Assembly (NCBI GenBank): GCA_019240755.1
Contig: JAFAXS010000045.1
Location: forward strand, 54,071 to 118,070
Source of the DNA: Vulcanimicrobiota bacterium
GTDB taxonomy: Bacteria > Vulcanimicrobiota > Vulcanimicrobiia > Vulcanimicrobiales > Vulcanimicrobiaceae
DNA: 64,000 bases
Direction of reading: 5' to 3'
Below the pieces are notes generated by a model. That model was not told the DNA's origin and ran no database searches. It was given only the letters and a program-made list of their open reading frames with translations. The position numbers were made by a program, and so were the translations under genes. Shown piece after piece: positions 36,421-44,558 of this stretch; positions within the stretch are counted from its first letter, which is position 1; each line of letters starts with the position of its first letter.

Positions 36421-36452
36421 TTTTCCACAGCATTGTCCACAGATGTGGAAAG
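36421..36452. promoter_or_regulatory. DnaA box cluster
   Basis: Three DnaA-box-like sites lie together: TTTTCCACA at 36421-36429 and TTGTCCACA at 36433-36441 on the plus strand, and CTTTCCACA on the minus strand at 36444-36452. Each matches the core TCCACA. The spacing of roughly 12 bases is close to one helical turn, as in cooperative DnaA arrays. Confidence 0.75.
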
Positions 36453-36585
36453 AGGGGTCCCAGGCCACATCTGAGTCGCGCCGCCACGGCCCTTGGTATA
36501 CCTATAAGCATAAGCGGTCGGAAACTCCGGCGAAACACCTCGCACCAAGCGCCCGTAAAGTTAGGGTGAGTTTAAGGAGGTCTCC

Positions 36586-36687
36586 ATGAGCTTGCCGACG
36601 GCGATAGTTACGGCGACGGGAATGGTTTGTGGCACGGTGCTGGTGGTCGTCCTTGCGTCGTTTATTTGGGCAGCAATGCACCGTTAA
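36586..36687 (+). CDS. 33-residue single-span membrane microprotein next to oriC
   Basis: A short frame of 33 codons begins MSLPTAIVTATGMVCGTVLV and ends WAAMHR. It has one hydrophobic segment (about 6-30), with a small polar tail of His-Arg. An AAGGAGG motif stands five bases before the ATG, a near-perfect ribosome binding site, unusually strong for this window. It reads away from dnaA across the right edge of oriC. I do not recognise the family. Given the perfect Shine-Dalgarno sequence and hydrophobic pattern I think it is expressed, but only peptide or conservation data can settle it. Confidence 0.6.
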   Translation: MSLPTAIVTATGMVCGTVLVVVLASFIWAAMHR

Positions 36688-36867
36688 AGCTACCGCGCTG
36701 GCGCGGCGCGGGTCAGGATACCGGTGATCATCCCTCCTCTTTCCGGCTAGCTGGCGATGTCCCTGATTGGCACGCGGCGTTGTTGGTGCGGTATCGTTGG
36801 TGCCCGCCGGCTCCGTTCGCCGACAACTCCAGGACTGGTTCGCGCGCGGCCCAAAGGGAGCTAAAGG

Positions 36868-37026
36868 ATGGCAAAAAAGCTCCAACGGCGCTGGAAGATC
36901 GGTCAGGTGTATCAGCTCGAGGGAACGGGCAGGCGCCGCATTCGATTGGTCGGCCGCGGAAAAATTGGGGACCGCGAATTCCTCTTGTTTCATCCGATTC
37001 GCGCGGTCCCCAAGAGCCGTCTTTAG
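36868..37026 (+). CDS. 52-residue basic protein, SH3-like, unknown function
   Basis: A 52-codon frame reads MAKKLQRRWKIGQVYQLEGT and ends HPIRAVPKSRL. It is highly basic (many Arg and Lys) and has an alternating beta pattern with WKIGQVYQLEG, RIRLVGRGKIG and REFLLFHP, which suggests a small SH3-like barrel of the nucleic acid-binding sort. GGGAG is seven bases before the ATG. It stops two bases before the convergent lipoprotein gene. Start, stop and ribosome binding site are sound; function is unknown. It lies in the origin-proximal region and may be a DNA- or RNA-binding protein (inference). Confidence 0.6.
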   Translation: MAKKLQRRWKIGQVYQLEGTGRRRIRLVGRGKIGDREFLLFHPIRAVPKSRL

Positions 37027-37027
37027 C

Positions 37028-38011
37028 TTACTTTATCGTAGCAATGAGCTTGCCTTTCGCGTTGTACTCGGTGATCGTGTTGTTTCCGACGTTGGCAACG
37101 TAGAAATACCCGAGTTTGTTAAACGCGATACCGTAGGGCAAGTTGAGCCCGTTCGTGATCGTCTGAACGACCTTCCCCTTCGTATTGAAAACTTCGACGT
37201 CCGCATCGAGCCCGTTGGTGGCATACAGTAAGCCGGTCTTGGCATAGGCCAGGTACGTCGGCGTAAAGCCGGGCGTGGGAATCGTTTTGACGAACTGCAG
37301 GCTTTGCGTGTAGATCGCCATGTCGTCGTTCGGCGACTCGCTGTTGGCGATCCAAGCGTTGCCGGTCTTGTGCGAAAAGACGATTCCCAGTGGGTACACG
37401 AGGCCCTGCGTCGCCGAAGCGACGACCTTGCCGTTCTTGTTGAAGACTTGAATCTCGCCGATCGTAATGTTGCCGTTGTTGCGGTTTGCGACCCAGACGC
37501 GTCCCTGTGAATCGATCTGCACGCCGGATGGATTGTAACTCGTGTCGGTATGGAGCGTGCGCGACTTTATCCGCTTGCCGGCGGCATCGTAAACCGTAAC
37601 CGTTTGGTTGGTGTAGTTGGTGACGTACAGGTTGCCCCCGCGATCGAACGTGAGATCCGCCGGATTGTCGATGCCGTCCGTGATCGTCGACTTGCGCAGT
37701 TGGTTCTTGCTGTTATAGATCAGTATGTCCCCGTTCGTACCGTAATGGTTGGCGACGTACAGGTCGTCCTTTCGGCTCATCGCGAGTCCGATCGGCCCCG
37801 ACAACGTCGGCTTGCCGGGCGGCATGGCTGCGACGACGCTCTGGGGACCCGTTCCCGCGTCCGGAACGGAGCCTTTCAGGGCAGGCGAACCGGGACTCGC
37901 GGTGAGATTGCCGGCGGTGCCGCCGGCGCAGCCGGCCAGCGCCGCAAGCGCCGTTGCGGCGGCCAGGCCCGCCAGGGTCGTGCGGCATTTAAACGTGACG
38001 GAACGATGCAT
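37028..38011 (-). CDS. NHL/YVTN-type beta-propeller lipoprotein
   Basis: This 327-residue protein begins with a lipoprotein signal (LAALAGC), a short linker, and then repeated blades such as [56 protein letters not shown] and [20 protein letters not shown]. That is a six-bladed NHL/SMP-30-like propeller. Such proteins bind ligands or other proteins at the cell surface; no enzyme site is visible. GAGGAGG stands a few bases before the ATG at 38011. It is divergent from rpmA and convergent with the 52-residue gene. Confidence 0.85.
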   Translation of the reverse strand: MHRSVTFKCRTTLAGLAAATALAALAGCAGGTAGNLTASPGSPALKGSVPDAGTGPQSVVAAMPPGKPTLSGPIGLAMSRKDDLYVANHYGTNGDILIYNSKNQLRKSTITDGIDNPADLTFDRGGNLYVTNYTNQTVTVYDAAGKRIKSRTLHTDTSYNPSGVQIDSQGRVWVANRNNGNITIGEIQVFNKNGKVVASATQGLVYPLGIVFSHKTGNAWIANSESPNDDMAIYTQSLQFVKTIPTPGFTPTYLAYAKTGLLYATNGLDADVEVFNTKGKVVQTITNGLNLPYGIAFNKLGYFYVANVGNNTITEYNAKGKLIATIK

Positions 38012-38076
38012 GGAGCCCTCCTCTTCCAAGCTGCTTCGGTCGTTGAAGCTTGGCCGTCCGGCCGCTGGAACCCACG

Positions 38077-38104
38077 TTGCATTTTCGCGGCGCTCTGGTA
38101 CAAT
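38077..38104 (+). promoter_or_regulatory. sigma-70 type promoter for rpmA
   Basis: TTGCAT (38077-38082) and TACAAT (38099-38104) are 16 bases apart, a good match to the vegetative consensus, with a TGG just before the -10. The ATG of rpmA begins nine bases after the -10, so the message would be leaderless or nearly so. Confidence 0.65.
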
Positions 38105-38113
38105 GGCCCGGCG

Positions 38114-38389
38114 ATGTTTGACTTCGATCTGCAGCTTTTTGCCTCAAAGAAGGGCGCCGGCTCGACCCGCAACGGTCGCGACTCGAATGCGCAGCGGCTC
38201 GGCGTGAAGCGTTTTGGCGGCGAGCGCGTGGTGGCGGGCAACATTCTCGTGCGCCAGCGCGGTACGCAGTTCTATCCGGGCGCGAACGTCGGAATCGGCC
38301 GCGATCACACCCTGTTTGCGCTGGTCGACGGCACCGTCGAGTTTAGTCGCAGCAACCGGCGGCGCGTCTCCATCGTTCCCGCTGCATAA
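38114..38389 (+). CDS. rpmA: 50S ribosomal protein L27 with cleavable N-terminal extension
   Basis: The 91-residue protein starts [20 protein letters not shown], with the nine-residue extension ending in LQLF before ASKKG. This resembles the Firmicutes and Fusobacteria L27 precursor (NLQFF before ASKKG), which is cut by the protease Prp to expose the mature N-terminus for the peptidyl transferase site. The body is the L27 core ([22 protein letters not shown]). There is no Shine-Dalgarno motif before the ATG. Neither rplU nor prp is adjacent, which differs from the usual rplU-prp-rpmA order. The terminator after it separates it from obg. Confidence 0.96.
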   Translation: MFDFDLQLFASKKGAGSTRNGRDSNAQRLGVKRFGGERVVAGNILVRQRGTQFYPGANVGIGRDHTLFALVDGTVEFSRSNRRRVSIVPAA

Positions 38390-38414
38390 CGCTCGTCCGG
38401 CGATCGAGCGACTG

Positions 38415-38435
38415 AGGGCCGAACCGGCCCTTTTT
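38415..38435 (+). terminator. Rho-independent terminator after rpmA
   Basis: A stem of seven pairs, AGGGCCG paired with CGGCCCT around an AAC loop, is followed by TTTTT (the first T closes the stem). It lies 26 bases after the rpmA stop and before obg, so obg is reached by readthrough or by a promoter not identified. Confidence 0.85.
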
Positions 38436-38467
38436 GCTTTCTGCGGCGAAGCGCCGGTCTAAGCCAC

Positions 38468-39730
38468 ATGCAGTTCATCGATGAAGCCGAGATCTCCGTC
38501 GCCGGCGGCGACGGCGGCGACGGCATCGTCGCCTGGCGCCGCGAGAAATACGTGCCGAAAGGGGGGCCCGCCGGCGGCGACGGCGGCCACGGAGGCAACG
38601 TGTTCCTGCTCGCCTCCCCGACGCTCTCGACGCTCGTCGAGTTCCGGTATCGCCGCAACTTTTCGGCCGACTCCGGACGACCGGGAGGAAGTTCGAACAA
38701 ATCCGGGCGCAGCGGCGAAGATCTCACGGTCGCCGTGCCCGCCGGCACCCTCGTCTTTCGCAAATCGGGCGATGGCTCCGAGCAGTGCATTGCCGATCTC
38801 AACGAGCCCGACGCGCGTATCCTCGTTGCGAAAGGCGGCCGTGGCGGCTTGGGCAACCAGCATTTTGCAACGAGCGTGCGCCAAGCGCCGCGTTTCGCCG
38901 AACGCGGTGAACCCGGCGAACGCGCCACGCTGCGCTTGGAGTTGCGATTGCTGGCCGACTGCGGCATCGTGGGTGTGCCCAACGCCGGCAAGTCAACGCT
39001 GCTGTCGGTGGTGTCCGCCGCTCGTCCCAAAATCGCCGATTATCCTTTCACGACGTTGGAGCCGCAGCTGGGCGTCGTACGCATCTCCGACGACGAATCG
39101 TTCGTGATCGTTGACGTGCCGGGATTGATCGAGGGAGCGCACGAAGGCGCGGGCCTTGGAGATCAGTTTTTGCGCCACGTTGAGCGCACGCGCGTGCTCG
39201 TTCATCTGCTCGACGGAGCAAAAACCTTCGACGAGATTCTCGCCGACAAGGCGATGATCGAGGCGGAGCTTCGAGCGTGGGACCGGGGCGTGCATCAGAA
39301 GCCGACGTTGCTCGTGCTCAACAAACTAGACCTACCCGACGCGCAAGTCTCGCTGGCGGCGCTGCGGCGCCGCTTCGAGAACGTGCGCGGCATCAGCGCG
39401 GCCACGCACGAAGGCGTCCGCGCCACGATGCTCGAGGCCGCCGCAATGATCGCAGCGGCGCCCCAGCCCCAAGTTGCGACGCCGGCGGCGCGAATCCAGC
39501 TCACGCCCCATGCTGCGTTCGCGATCGAGCGGCACGGCGACGGCACGTTTGTCGTTTCGGGTGAGCGCATCGAACGGCTGGCCGCGATGACGAACTTCGA
39601 TTCGGAAGAGGCGCTCGCGCGATTCGAGCGTACGCTCGGGCGAATGGGCGTCGAACGCGAGCTGCGCGCGATGGGCGCACGAGAAGGCGACACCGTGCGG
39701 ATCGGCGCGCACGAGTTTACATACTCATGA
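38468..39730 (+). CDS. obg: GTPase Obg/CgtA
   Basis: Obg is a ribosome-associated GTPase in 50S assembly and stress signalling. The 420 residues have the Gly-rich Obg fold (1-155; SVAGGDGGDGIVAWRREKY), the G domain with GVPNAGKST, DVPGLIEGAHEGAGLGDQF and the NKLD motif, and a C-terminal OCT domain (about 345-420; FVVSGERIERL). The start ATG has no strong ribosome binding site. The stop overlaps the nadD start as ATGA (39727-39730). Confidence 0.97.
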   Translation: MQFIDEAEISVAGGDGGDGIVAWRREKYVPKGGPAGGDGGHGGNVFLLASPTLSTLVEFRYRRNFSADSGRPGGSSNKSGRSGEDLTVAVPAGTLVFRKSGDGSEQCIADLNEPDARILVAKGGRGGLGNQHFATSVRQAPRFAERGEPGERATLRLELRLLADCGIVGVPNAGKSTLLSVVSAARPKIADYPFTTLEPQLGVVRISDDESFVIVDVPGLIEGAHEGAGLGDQFLRHVERTRVLVHLLDGAKTFDEILADKAMIEAELRAWDRGVHQKPTLLVLNKLDLPDAQVSLAALRRRFENVRGISAATHEGVRATMLEAAAMIAAAPQPQVATPAARIQLTPHAAFAIERHGDGTFVVSGERIERLAAMTNFDSEEALARFERTLGRMGVERELRAMGAREGDTVRIGAHEFTYS

Positions 39731-40338
39731 AACTCGGCGTCTTCGGCGGGACCTTCGATCCCATCCATAACGCGCATCTCTTCGTCGCCGAGTCGGCGAG
39801 AATTTTGGAGGGTCTCGACGGCGTGCTCTTCGTGCCGACCAATCGGCACCACTATCGCGACAAGCCGCACGCTAGCGCCGTCGATCGCTGCGCGATGGTC
39901 CTCGGCGCGATCGAAAGCAATCCAGCTTTTTCGCTCGACGAAACGGATCTTCGGGACGACGCGAGCGGTTACACGGCCGACTTGTTGCCGAAGCTGGCAC
40001 AGAAGTACCCGGATGCAGCGTTTACGTTCATCATAGGGGCCGATTCGCTGGCGAGCACCAACTGGGTACGCTTCGACGAGGTGTTGCAAGGCTTGGAACG
40101 ATTTGCGATCGCGCCCCGCGCCGGCGTGCAGTCGGACTCGCTGGCGCGAGTAATTGCCGCCGTGCCGGCGGCGCTGCGCGAACGGGTGAGCATGCTCAAC
40201 CTTCCCGAGATCCCACAATCCGCGACGCTGATCCGGACGCTCGTAGCGCAGGGGCGTTCCGTTCGGTATCTCCTGCCGGACACCGTGTGGGAGTACATCG
40301 CCGCGCAACGGCTTTACGGATATCAGACCGATGCGTAG
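39727..40338 (+). CDS. nadD: Nicotinate-nucleotide adenylyltransferase
   Basis: NadD makes deamido-NAD from nicotinate mononucleotide and ATP. The 203 residues start MKLGVFGGTFDPIHNAHLFV, with the nucleotidyltransferase HxxH motif in the form HNAH, and end with SATLIRTLVAQGRSVRYLLP, the xSxTxIR site. An ATGA overlap couples it to obg. Obg-nadD linkage is common in bacteria, often followed by rsfS (not seen here). Confidence 0.95.
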   Translation: MKLGVFGGTFDPIHNAHLFVAESARILEGLDGVLFVPTNRHHYRDKPHASAVDRCAMVLGAIESNPAFSLDETDLRDDASGYTADLLPKLAQKYPDAAFTFIIGADSLASTNWVRFDEVLQGLERFAIAPRAGVQSDSLARVIAAVPAALRERVSMLNLPEIPQSATLIRTLVAQGRSVRYLLPDTVWEYIAAQRLYGYQTDA

Positions 40339-40741
40339 CAAATTGACCCCGCCGATTGCCGGCCTGTTGTGGATGACCGCCTGCGCCGCGGCCCAGACGC
40401 CCGACGACGCGGCCGTCTGCCAAGCCTATGCGTCCGCCCGTTCGCACGTGGAGGTCGTTGCGGACGGAACGGTGACGCGCGTGCTAGGCGTGGCCGCCGG
40501 GCGCGTCAGTCCACACGAAGGCTTTCTGCTGCGCCTGCGCTCCGGCTGCCACGCGATCGTGCGCGTCGAGGCGAACACCGACTTCACCGGCGAATTCGCG
40601 CTTGCGCCCGGCCAATCGGTGACGGTGAAGGGCGAGTACGAGTACTATCCGCGCGGCGGCGTCGTGCATTGGACGCACCGCGATCCGCGCGGCCGCCACG
40701 AGGGCGGGTTCATCGAAACCGGCGGCCGGCGCTATGAGTGA
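40331..40741 (+). CDS. DUF3465 protein, secreted
   Basis: The protein has 136 residues with an N-terminal hydrophobic signal (about 7-22, ending TACAAAQT). The body ends in GGVVHWTHRDPRGRHEGGFI and GGRRYE, which are marks of DUF3465. The fold looks like an OB-type beta barrel (TVTRVLGVAAGRVSPHEGFL); some members are annotated as periplasmic proteins of unknown function. Start and stop are tightly nested: it overlaps nadD by eight bases and maf by eight bases, so it is in the same operon. Confidence 0.85.
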   Translation: MRSKLTPPIAGLLWMTACAAAQTPDDAAVCQAYASARSHVEVVADGTVTRVLGVAAGRVSPHEGFLLRLRSGCHAIVRVEANTDFTGEFALAPGQSVTVKGEYEYYPRGGVVHWTHRDPRGRHEGGFIETGGRRYE

Positions 40742-41333
40742 GGGGCTGTCGCGCGTGCTGCTGGCGAGCGCGTCGCCGCGGCGCCTGCATCTGCTCCAGT
40801 CGCTCGGCGTCACCGTCGAGATCGCGCCGAGCGGATATGAGGAGCCGATCCATCCACGGTGGACCCCGGCGCAAGTCGCGTTGGATCATGCCGCGCAAAA
40901 GCTCGACGCGGTGCTGCGTCGCGGCGTGCGGCCGATGCCCGTGCTGGCGGCCGACACCGTGGTGGATGTCGATGGCGAGGCTCTGGGGAAGCCCGTTGAC
41001 GCGCACGACGCGGTTCGCATGCTCGGGCGGCTTTCGGGGCGCGCGCATCTGGTGCACACGGCCTTTGCGCTGGCCTCGGGCGACGGCCGGCGCCGCGAAG
41101 CAGAGTGCGTCACGACGACGGTGCGCTTTTATGAGTTGCAGCCGGAGGAGATTCGCGAGTACGTGGCCACGGATGAGCCGCTGGACAAGGCCGGCGCCTA
41201 CGGCATTGCGGGCCGTGGCGCCGCACTCGTCGAGCGCGTCGAGGGCGACTTCTACGCCGTGATGGGACTGCCGCTGGGACGGGTGGTTCGAGCGCTGCGC
41301 CGCTTGGGATTTCGCCTTCCCAACCCGAAGTGA
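40734..41333 (+). CDS. Maf family nucleotide pyrophosphatase
   Basis: The 199 residues begin LSRVLLASASPRRLHLLQSL, the Maf N-terminal motif, then ADTVVDVDGEALGKPVD and the KAGAYGIAGRGA segment with the C-terminal catalytic part. Maf proteins hydrolyse non-canonical nucleoside triphosphates such as dTTP/UTP analogues and influence septum formation. The subtype (YhdE or YceF) is not resolved here. It precedes mreC, an association known in bacteria. Confidence 0.95.
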   Translation: MSEGLSRVLLASASPRRLHLLQSLGVTVEIAPSGYEEPIHPRWTPAQVALDHAAQKLDAVLRRGVRPMPVLAADTVVDVDGEALGKPVDAHDAVRMLGRLSGRAHLVHTAFALASGDGRRREAECVTTTVRFYELQPEEIREYVATDEPLDKAGAYGIAGRGAALVERVEGDFYAVMGLPLGRVVRALRRLGFRLPNPK

Positions 41334-41353
41334 GCGCGGCCTAAGAGGTCACC

Positions 41354-42157
41354 ATTTTTACGTATCGAGACGAACGCCGGCTTTTGGCGCTCATTGCGAT
41401 CATCATCGGGGCTGCGCTGCTCGCGCTGCTCCAAATCGGCGCGCAACGTGCGGGCACGACGAGTCCCGTCTCGGTGGCGGCCGGTTCGGTCGTCGGCGTC
41501 GCGCAGACCGTCGTCTCCGCGACGATTCGCACGCTGCGTAACGGAGCCACCGCACTCGTTTCGATTCCAAAGTTGTCGTCCGACAATCGCGCGCTGCGTG
41601 TCCGGAACGCTCGTCTGCTCGAAGAGAACGCCCGATTGCACGAACTCGCCGCGGCGTATGCCGCCGAGAGTGCAGTGCGGCCCGTGGTAGACCTCTACCA
41701 CGGCATCGAGGCCCGCGTCATTGGTTTTCCCCCGGAGAACGAGTCGCGCGCGGTCACGATCGACAAGGGATCGCACGCGGGCGTGCATCGCAACGACGGT
41801 GTGCTGGCCGCGCAGGGTGTGGTCGGGCGCGTCGTGGACGTTCGTCCTTTGACGAGTACCGTGCTGTTGGCGAGCGACTACGCGAGCCGGATTCCCGCGA
41901 TCGTCCAGCGCCGGCGGTGGTGGGGCATCGCGCGGGGCAACCTGTCCAGCGTCGTCGTCGACTATCTTCCGCAAGACGCGGTCCTGCGCGTCGGCGATGT
42001 GGTGGTGACCGGCGAAGGACGGTCGTTTCATTCGGGCGTGCCGATCGGCACCGTTACGGCGGTGGAGCGCGGCGCCGCGTCGCTCTATCAGTCCGCCGTG
42101 CTCAGGCCGGCGGTAGACTTGAGTGCGCTCGACCGAGTTGTCGTCGTACCGCACTAA
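41354..42157 (+). CDS. mreC: Rod shape-determining protein MreC, ATT start proposed
   Basis: MreC is a periplasmic scaffold for the elongasome. The protein has one transmembrane helix, a coiled coil (SDNRALRVRNARLLEENARL) and the MreC beta domain (SHAGVHRNDGVLAAQGVVGRV, VVVTGEGRSFHSGVPIG). A TTG at 41384 would begin inside the membrane segment. Upstream in frame there is TYRDERRLLALIAI, the charged start seen in MreC, preceded by ATT at 41354 with AAGAGGT just before it. I take ATT (as in infC) as the likely start, giving 267 residues. An upstream in-frame TAA at 41342 limits the choice. Confidence 0.88.
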   Translation: MFTYRDERRLLALIAIIIGAALLALLQIGAQRAGTTSPVSVAAGSVVGVAQTVVSATIRTLRNGATALVSIPKLSSDNRALRVRNARLLEENARLHELAAAYAAESAVRPVVDLYHGIEARVIGFPPENESRAVTIDKGSHAGVHRNDGVLAAQGVVGRVVDVRPLTSTVLLASDYASRIPAIVQRRRWWGIARGNLSSVVVDYLPQDAVLRVGDVVVTGEGRSFHSGVPIGTVTAVERGAASLYQSAVLRPAVDLSALDRVVVVPH

Positions 42158-42665
42158 ACCGCACGTCGCGCCGTTTGTCGGCCCGCCGTGGTACGTCGCC
42201 GCTGCGTGGCTCGCGGGCGCGTTGATCGCGCAGTCGACGGTGCTGCACTACGTCGCCTTCCGTGGAGTCGTTCCGAGCATCGTGTTCGCGGTCGTGCTGT
42301 GGTATGCGATTCGCGTGGATACCTGGCGGGCGACGCTCTACGGACTCGTCGCCGGCCTCTGCGAGGATACGCTGTCCGCGCAGACGGGCGCATCCTGGAT
42401 GATCGCGACGGGCGGCAGCGCGATGTTGGCGAGCGTCTTGTCACGCGGCTTTTTCGCCGATTCGCTGCCGCTGGTCATTACAATCACCCTCGTCGCGACG
42501 CTCGTTCGCGCCCTGCTCTATTGGGGCGCGGTCAGCTTGATCGGCTATCCGCCCGGCCTCGGCGCGATCCACCTGCACGAAGCCGTGCTGCAGAGCGTGC
42601 TCAACGCGAGCGTCATGGTCCTTGCGATGCTCGTCGTTCGGCGAATCCATTCCATGCGGCAATGA
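42123..42665 (+). CDS. mreD: Rod shape-determining protein MreD
   Basis: The 180-residue integral membrane protein has five to six hydrophobic segments from about residue 22 on, and the MreD motif region LYGLVAGLCEDTLSAQTGASW. It acts with MreC and the elongasome PBP. The GTG at 42123 overlaps mreC by 35 bases; a TTG at 42138 is an alternative. The stop overlaps the PBP start as ATGA (42662-42665). Confidence 0.88.
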   Translation: MRSTELSSYRTKPHVAPFVGPPWYVAAAWLAGALIAQSTVLHYVAFRGVVPSIVFAVVLWYAIRVDTWRATLYGLVAGLCEDTLSAQTGASWMIATGGSAMLASVLSRGFFADSLPLVITITLVATLVRALLYWGAVSLIGYPPGLGAIHLHEAVLQSVLNASVMVLAMLVVRRIHSMRQ

Positions 42666-44515
42666 TCCTTCGCCCTCCGCCGCGGCGCGTGCCCTGGCGC
42701 GCGCCGGGATGGCGCATCGCAGGCTTCATCGCCCTCGTGCTCGTCGCGTTGGTCGCGATCGTGGCGCGCTTGATCGTCGTCACGATCCTGCACGGCGATC
42801 GCTACCGCGCCGCCGCGCAAGAGAATCAAATTCGCCTGATTCCCGTCGCGGCTCCGCGCGGGGTGATTTACGATCGTCACGGCGCCGTCATGGCGCGCAG
42901 CCGGCCGTCGTTCGTCGTCGCGTTGATCCCCTCGGAGATCGGCGATCCGGTACACGAGTTGACGACGCTCGGCGCGATTCTGGGAGCCCCTCCCGCAGTT
43001 CTTTGGTACCGGTTGCTGCACCATCGCGGCATCAACTATCAGACCTTTGGGGAAGTCGTGCGCAACGAGCCGTACGGACCCGTGATTCTCGAGCGCGAAT
43101 TACCGGTGGCATCCGTCGCGCGCCTCTCCGAACGGCTCGCCGACCTTCCGGGCGTGGACTTGGAAGTTCAGCCGGTTCGGGATTACCCGCATGGCCCGCT
43201 CGCGTCGCACTTGATCGGCTACGTCGGCGCGATCACGCAAGAAGAGTACGAGCGCCTCAAGTATCGAGGCTATTCTCCCAACGACGTGATCGGTAAGGAC
43301 GGACTCGAGTACTCCTACGATGCGTTTCTGCGCGGACAACCGGGCGGCCAGCGCGTGGTCGTCGATGCTACCGGCGCCGTCGTAGCAAACGTCAAGTTGC
43401 CGGCGCGCCCGGCGATCGCGGGCGACACGCTCGTCACCAACATCGATTGGCGCCTGCAGGAAATTACCGAGAGCGCGCTCGCGCAAGAGATTCATTCGCT
43501 CGGCCGGCGCTCGCTGTCCGGCGGCGTGGTAGCGGAAGATCCGTGGAACGGAAATATTCTCGCGCTTGCGAGTTATCCGAACTACGATCCGAACGATTTC
43601 GCCGCCGAGCGCTACAAACGCATCGCGCGCGACTTGAACGATCCCACGGAGCCGCTCTTCGACCGCGCCATCGCGGCCGCGACGCCGACGGGCTCAACGT
43701 TCAAGATGGTGACCGGTTCGGCGGCGTTGACCGAAGGCGTCGTGCGGATCGATCAAGTCATCTACGACACGGGCGGCTGGAACTGCGGCGGTTATTACGC
43801 CCGCGACATTGCCGCCGGCGGCCTGGGACGAACGACGTTCGTGCCGGCGCTCGCGGCGTCGAGCGATGGGTACTTCTTTCGGTTGGCGTGGTGGCTCGGC
43901 AACGCGCGGTTGCGCAAGTACGCGCTGGCGTTCGGGCTGGACGCGAAGTCCGGCGTCGACCTTCCCGGAGAGAACGAAGGGAATTGGCCGACGAACGCCT
44001 GGGAAGAGAGAACGTTCGGCGTCCCGATGGAGCCGAGCGAAGCCTGCTTCTTGGGAATCGGACAAGGCGCGATGCAAGCTACGCCGTTGCAGATGGTCAA
44101 TGTCGCCTCCACCGTCATCAACGGTGGGATCCTCTATCACCCGCAGATCGTGCGCGAGATTCGCACGCCGGGCGGACGTCTGATTCAACGCTTTTCGCCC
44201 CTGGTGATTCGACGAGTTCCGGTGACGCCCGAGGCGCTGGCGGCGGTGCGCGAGGGCATGGCGCGCGTAACGGATCCGGGCGGAACGGCGTACGGTTTGG
44301 CGATCGACGGCCTTCCGTTTTCGGGAAAGACCGGCACGGCGGAAACCGAAGGCGGCAACGGTCCGAACACCACGTGGTTCGTCGCCTGGGCTCCGACGAA
44401 CCACCCACGTTTGGCGTTGGCCGTATTCGTCGATCGAAGCGGCGGCTACGGTGCTACGGTCGCGGCGCCTATTGCGCGGCAAATTCTGGTGCAATACTTC
44501 CGGAAGAAAGGGTAG
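42662..44515 (+). CDS. mrdA: Class B penicillin-binding protein (PBP2, elongasome transpeptidase)
   Basis: This 617-residue peptidoglycan transpeptidase has a membrane anchor (about 18-40), the dimerisation domain (PRGVIYDRHGAVMARS), and the transpeptidase domain with the active-site S345TFK in TPTGSTFKMV, the SSD motif in AASSDGYFF and K556TG in FSGKTGTAE. Position after mreCD is that of mrdA; the usual partner rodA does not follow. It makes crosslinks during cell elongation and is the beta-lactam target. The ATG overlaps the mreD stop. Confidence 0.96.
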   Translation: MILRPPPRRVPWRAPGWRIAGFIALVLVALVAIVARLIVVTILHGDRYRAAAQENQIRLIPVAAPRGVIYDRHGAVMARSRPSFVVALIPSEIGDPVHELTTLGAILGAPPAVLWYRLLHHRGINYQTFGEVVRNEPYGPVILERELPVASVARLSERLADLPGVDLEVQPVRDYPHGPLASHLIGYVGAITQEEYERLKYRGYSPNDVIGKDGLEYSYDAFLRGQPGGQRVVVDATGAVVANVKLPARPAIAGDTLVTNIDWRLQEITESALAQEIHSLGRRSLSGGVVAEDPWNGNILALASYPNYDPNDFAAERYKRIARDLNDPTEPLFDRAIAAATPTGSTFKMVTGSAALTEGVVRIDQVIYDTGGWNCGGYYARDIAAGGLGRTTFVPALAASSDGYFFRLAWWLGNARLRKYALAFGLDAKSGVDLPGENEGNWPTNAWEERTFGVPMEPSEACFLGIGQGAMQATPLQMVNVASTVINGGILYHPQIVREIRTPGGRLIQRFSPLVIRRVPVTPEALAAVREGMARVTDPGGTAYGLAIDGLPFSGKTGTAETEGGNGPNTTWFVAWAPTNHPRLALAVFVDRSGGYGATVAAPIARQILVQYFRKKG

Positions 44516-44558
44516 GACGTGCCGGAGCGAACGTTTTTAGCGACAGTGGGAGGCTGGC

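Larger units (their letters stand above)
36140..36585. other. Probable oriC: dnaA-upstream intergenic region
   Basis: This 446-base stretch holds no protein gene. It contains five DnaA-box-like 9-mers in two groups, an inverted repeat TTGAGC...GCTCAA (36368-36390) and a moderately AT-rich patch at about 36310-36400 that may be the unwinding element. Consensus TTATCCACA is matched perfectly at 36284-36292. GC content is visibly lower than that of neighbouring genes. Location next to dnaA, and genes pointing away on both sides (dnaA to the left, small genes and rpmA to the right), support an origin. Unwinding has not been tested. Confidence 0.8.

Noticed and set aside
36767..37231. 154-codon plus-strand frame overlapping the 52-residue gene and the lipoprotein gene
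   Set aside because: No ribosome binding site or domain; it conflicts with two better supported genes.
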